Assembly: GCA_030606095.1 (NCBI GenBank)
Contig: JAUWHC010000175.1
Location: 1-6,251, forward strand
DNA length: 6,251 bases
Direction: 5' to 3'
DNA from: Promethearchaeota archaeon
Lineage (GTDB): Archaea > Asgardarchaeota > Lokiarchaeia > Sigyniarchaeales > SOKP01
In this document: positions 6,036 to 6,251 of the stretch, piece after piece
How positions within the stretch are numbered: the stretch's first letter is position 1
Layout: the number at the start of each line of letters is the position of its first letter
Notes under the pieces: model-generated
Seen by the model: only the letters and a program-made list of their open reading frames with translations
What the model was told of the DNA's origin: nothing
Databases searched by the model: none
Translations under genes and position numbers: made by a program

Positions 6036-6046
6036 AATTTATATTT
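6036..6046 (-). promoter_or_regulatory. TATA element suggesting a leaderless dehydrogenase transcript
   Basis: On the minus strand AAATATAAA (6038-6046) is centred about 25 nt upstream of the TTG at 6017, the spacing expected if transcription begins at the start codon. No Shine-Dalgarno sequence precedes this TTG. A competing box, ATTTATAAG at 6082-6090, would give a leader of about 43 nt. Sequence alone does not choose between them. Confidence 0.35.
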
Positions 6047-6098
6047 ATGAATAGTATTTGACTAAGTCCTTAAAATAATTTCTTATAAATGTGGGCTT

Positions 6099-6126
6099 AA
6101 AATTAAAATTAAAAAAAAAGGAAAAA
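6099..6126 (-). terminator. T-tract terminator behind the acyl-CoA synthetase gene
   Basis: Starting 7 nt after the synthetase stop codon, the minus strand carries TTTTT (6122-6126), nine T residues (6111-6119) and further T-rich clusters to 6099. No stable stem precedes them. This fits archaeal oligo-T termination and suggests that the synthetase and dehydrogenase are separate transcripts, or that read-through is only partial. Confidence 0.5.
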
Positions 6127-6133
6127 GTTTGAA

Positions 6134-6251
6134 TTATTCGTTTTTCGTTGCTTCTTCTCTTAGGGATCTTTTCAATATTTTTCCTACTGCTGTAAGTGGT
6201 AAAGATTCTCTAAATTCCCATATTCTTGGGTTTTCATATTTTGACAGATGT
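6134..6251 (-). CDS. AMP-forming acyl-CoA synthetase, C-terminal fragment
   Basis: Only the last 38 residues and the TAA stop are in the window; the gene runs off the right edge. The sequence HLSKYENPRIWEF followed by ESLPLTAVGKILKRSLREE is the closing motif (A10) of the AMP-binding adenylate-forming family. In that motif the Lys in TAVGK (residue 24 of the visible part) is the catalytic lysine for adenylation. The spacing and the K-Y-x-x-P-R-x-x-x-F lead-in are typical of fatty acyl-CoA ligases, which activate a carboxylic acid with ATP and CoA. The gene lies just upstream of the acyl-CoA dehydrogenase on the same strand, consistent with feeding it acyl-CoA. The substrate and the rest of the protein cannot be judged from this fragment; other adenylate-forming enzymes share the motif. 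Confidence 0.88.
   Translation of the reverse strand, partial: HLSKYENPRIWEFRESLPLTAVGKILKRSLREEATKNE

Overview
This AT-rich window carries six protein genes: four complete and two cut by the window edges. All but one lie on the minus strand. The signals around the genes look archaeal: TATA-like boxes about 25 nt upstream of likely transcription starts, bare T-tracts downstream of genes, almost no Shine-Dalgarno sequences, and two genes whose best start codon is TTG. Together with fatty-acid oxidation genes and an ICMT-type membrane methyltransferase, this suggests a low-GC archaeon, possibly of the Asgard group (Lokiarchaeia-like). That placement is an inference; an AT-rich bacterium is not excluded.

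Layout, following minus-strand transcription from the right edge: the last 38 residues of an AMP-forming acyl-CoA synthetase (6134-6251); a T-tract terminator and promoter region; an acyl-CoA dehydrogenase (4728-6017); a short convergent gap; a plus-strand ICMT/PEMT-like membrane methyltransferase (4077-4682); a divergent promoter region; a crotonase-family protein (3180-4001); a DUF1846/UPF0371 protein (1614-3134); a T-tract and TATA box; and CTP synthase PyrG (1-1491), missing its C-terminus.

The synthetase, dehydrogenase and crotonase could act in sequence on acyl-CoAs: activation, alpha-beta dehydrogenation, then hydration or double-bond isomerisation. Hydroxyacyl-CoA dehydrogenase, thiolase and electron-transfer flavoprotein genes are not in the window. 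The crotonase lacks both hydratase glutamates but keeps the isomerase-type one, so it is more likely an enoyl-CoA isomerase. The dehydrogenase has its probable catalytic glutamate at the isovaleryl/long-chain position. DUF1846 has no known function and is best known from bacteria. PyrG supplies CTP and probably has its own promoter.

I see no mobile element, CRISPR array, RNA gene or clear new system. The points most worth checking are a 16-residue insertion and a Gly-to-Pro change in otherwise conserved CTP synthase motifs, the relocated catalytic residues in the crotonase and dehydrogenase, and the DUF1846 gene in an apparently archaeal setting. No stretch longer than 300 bases lacks a gene; the largest gaps are about 120 bases.
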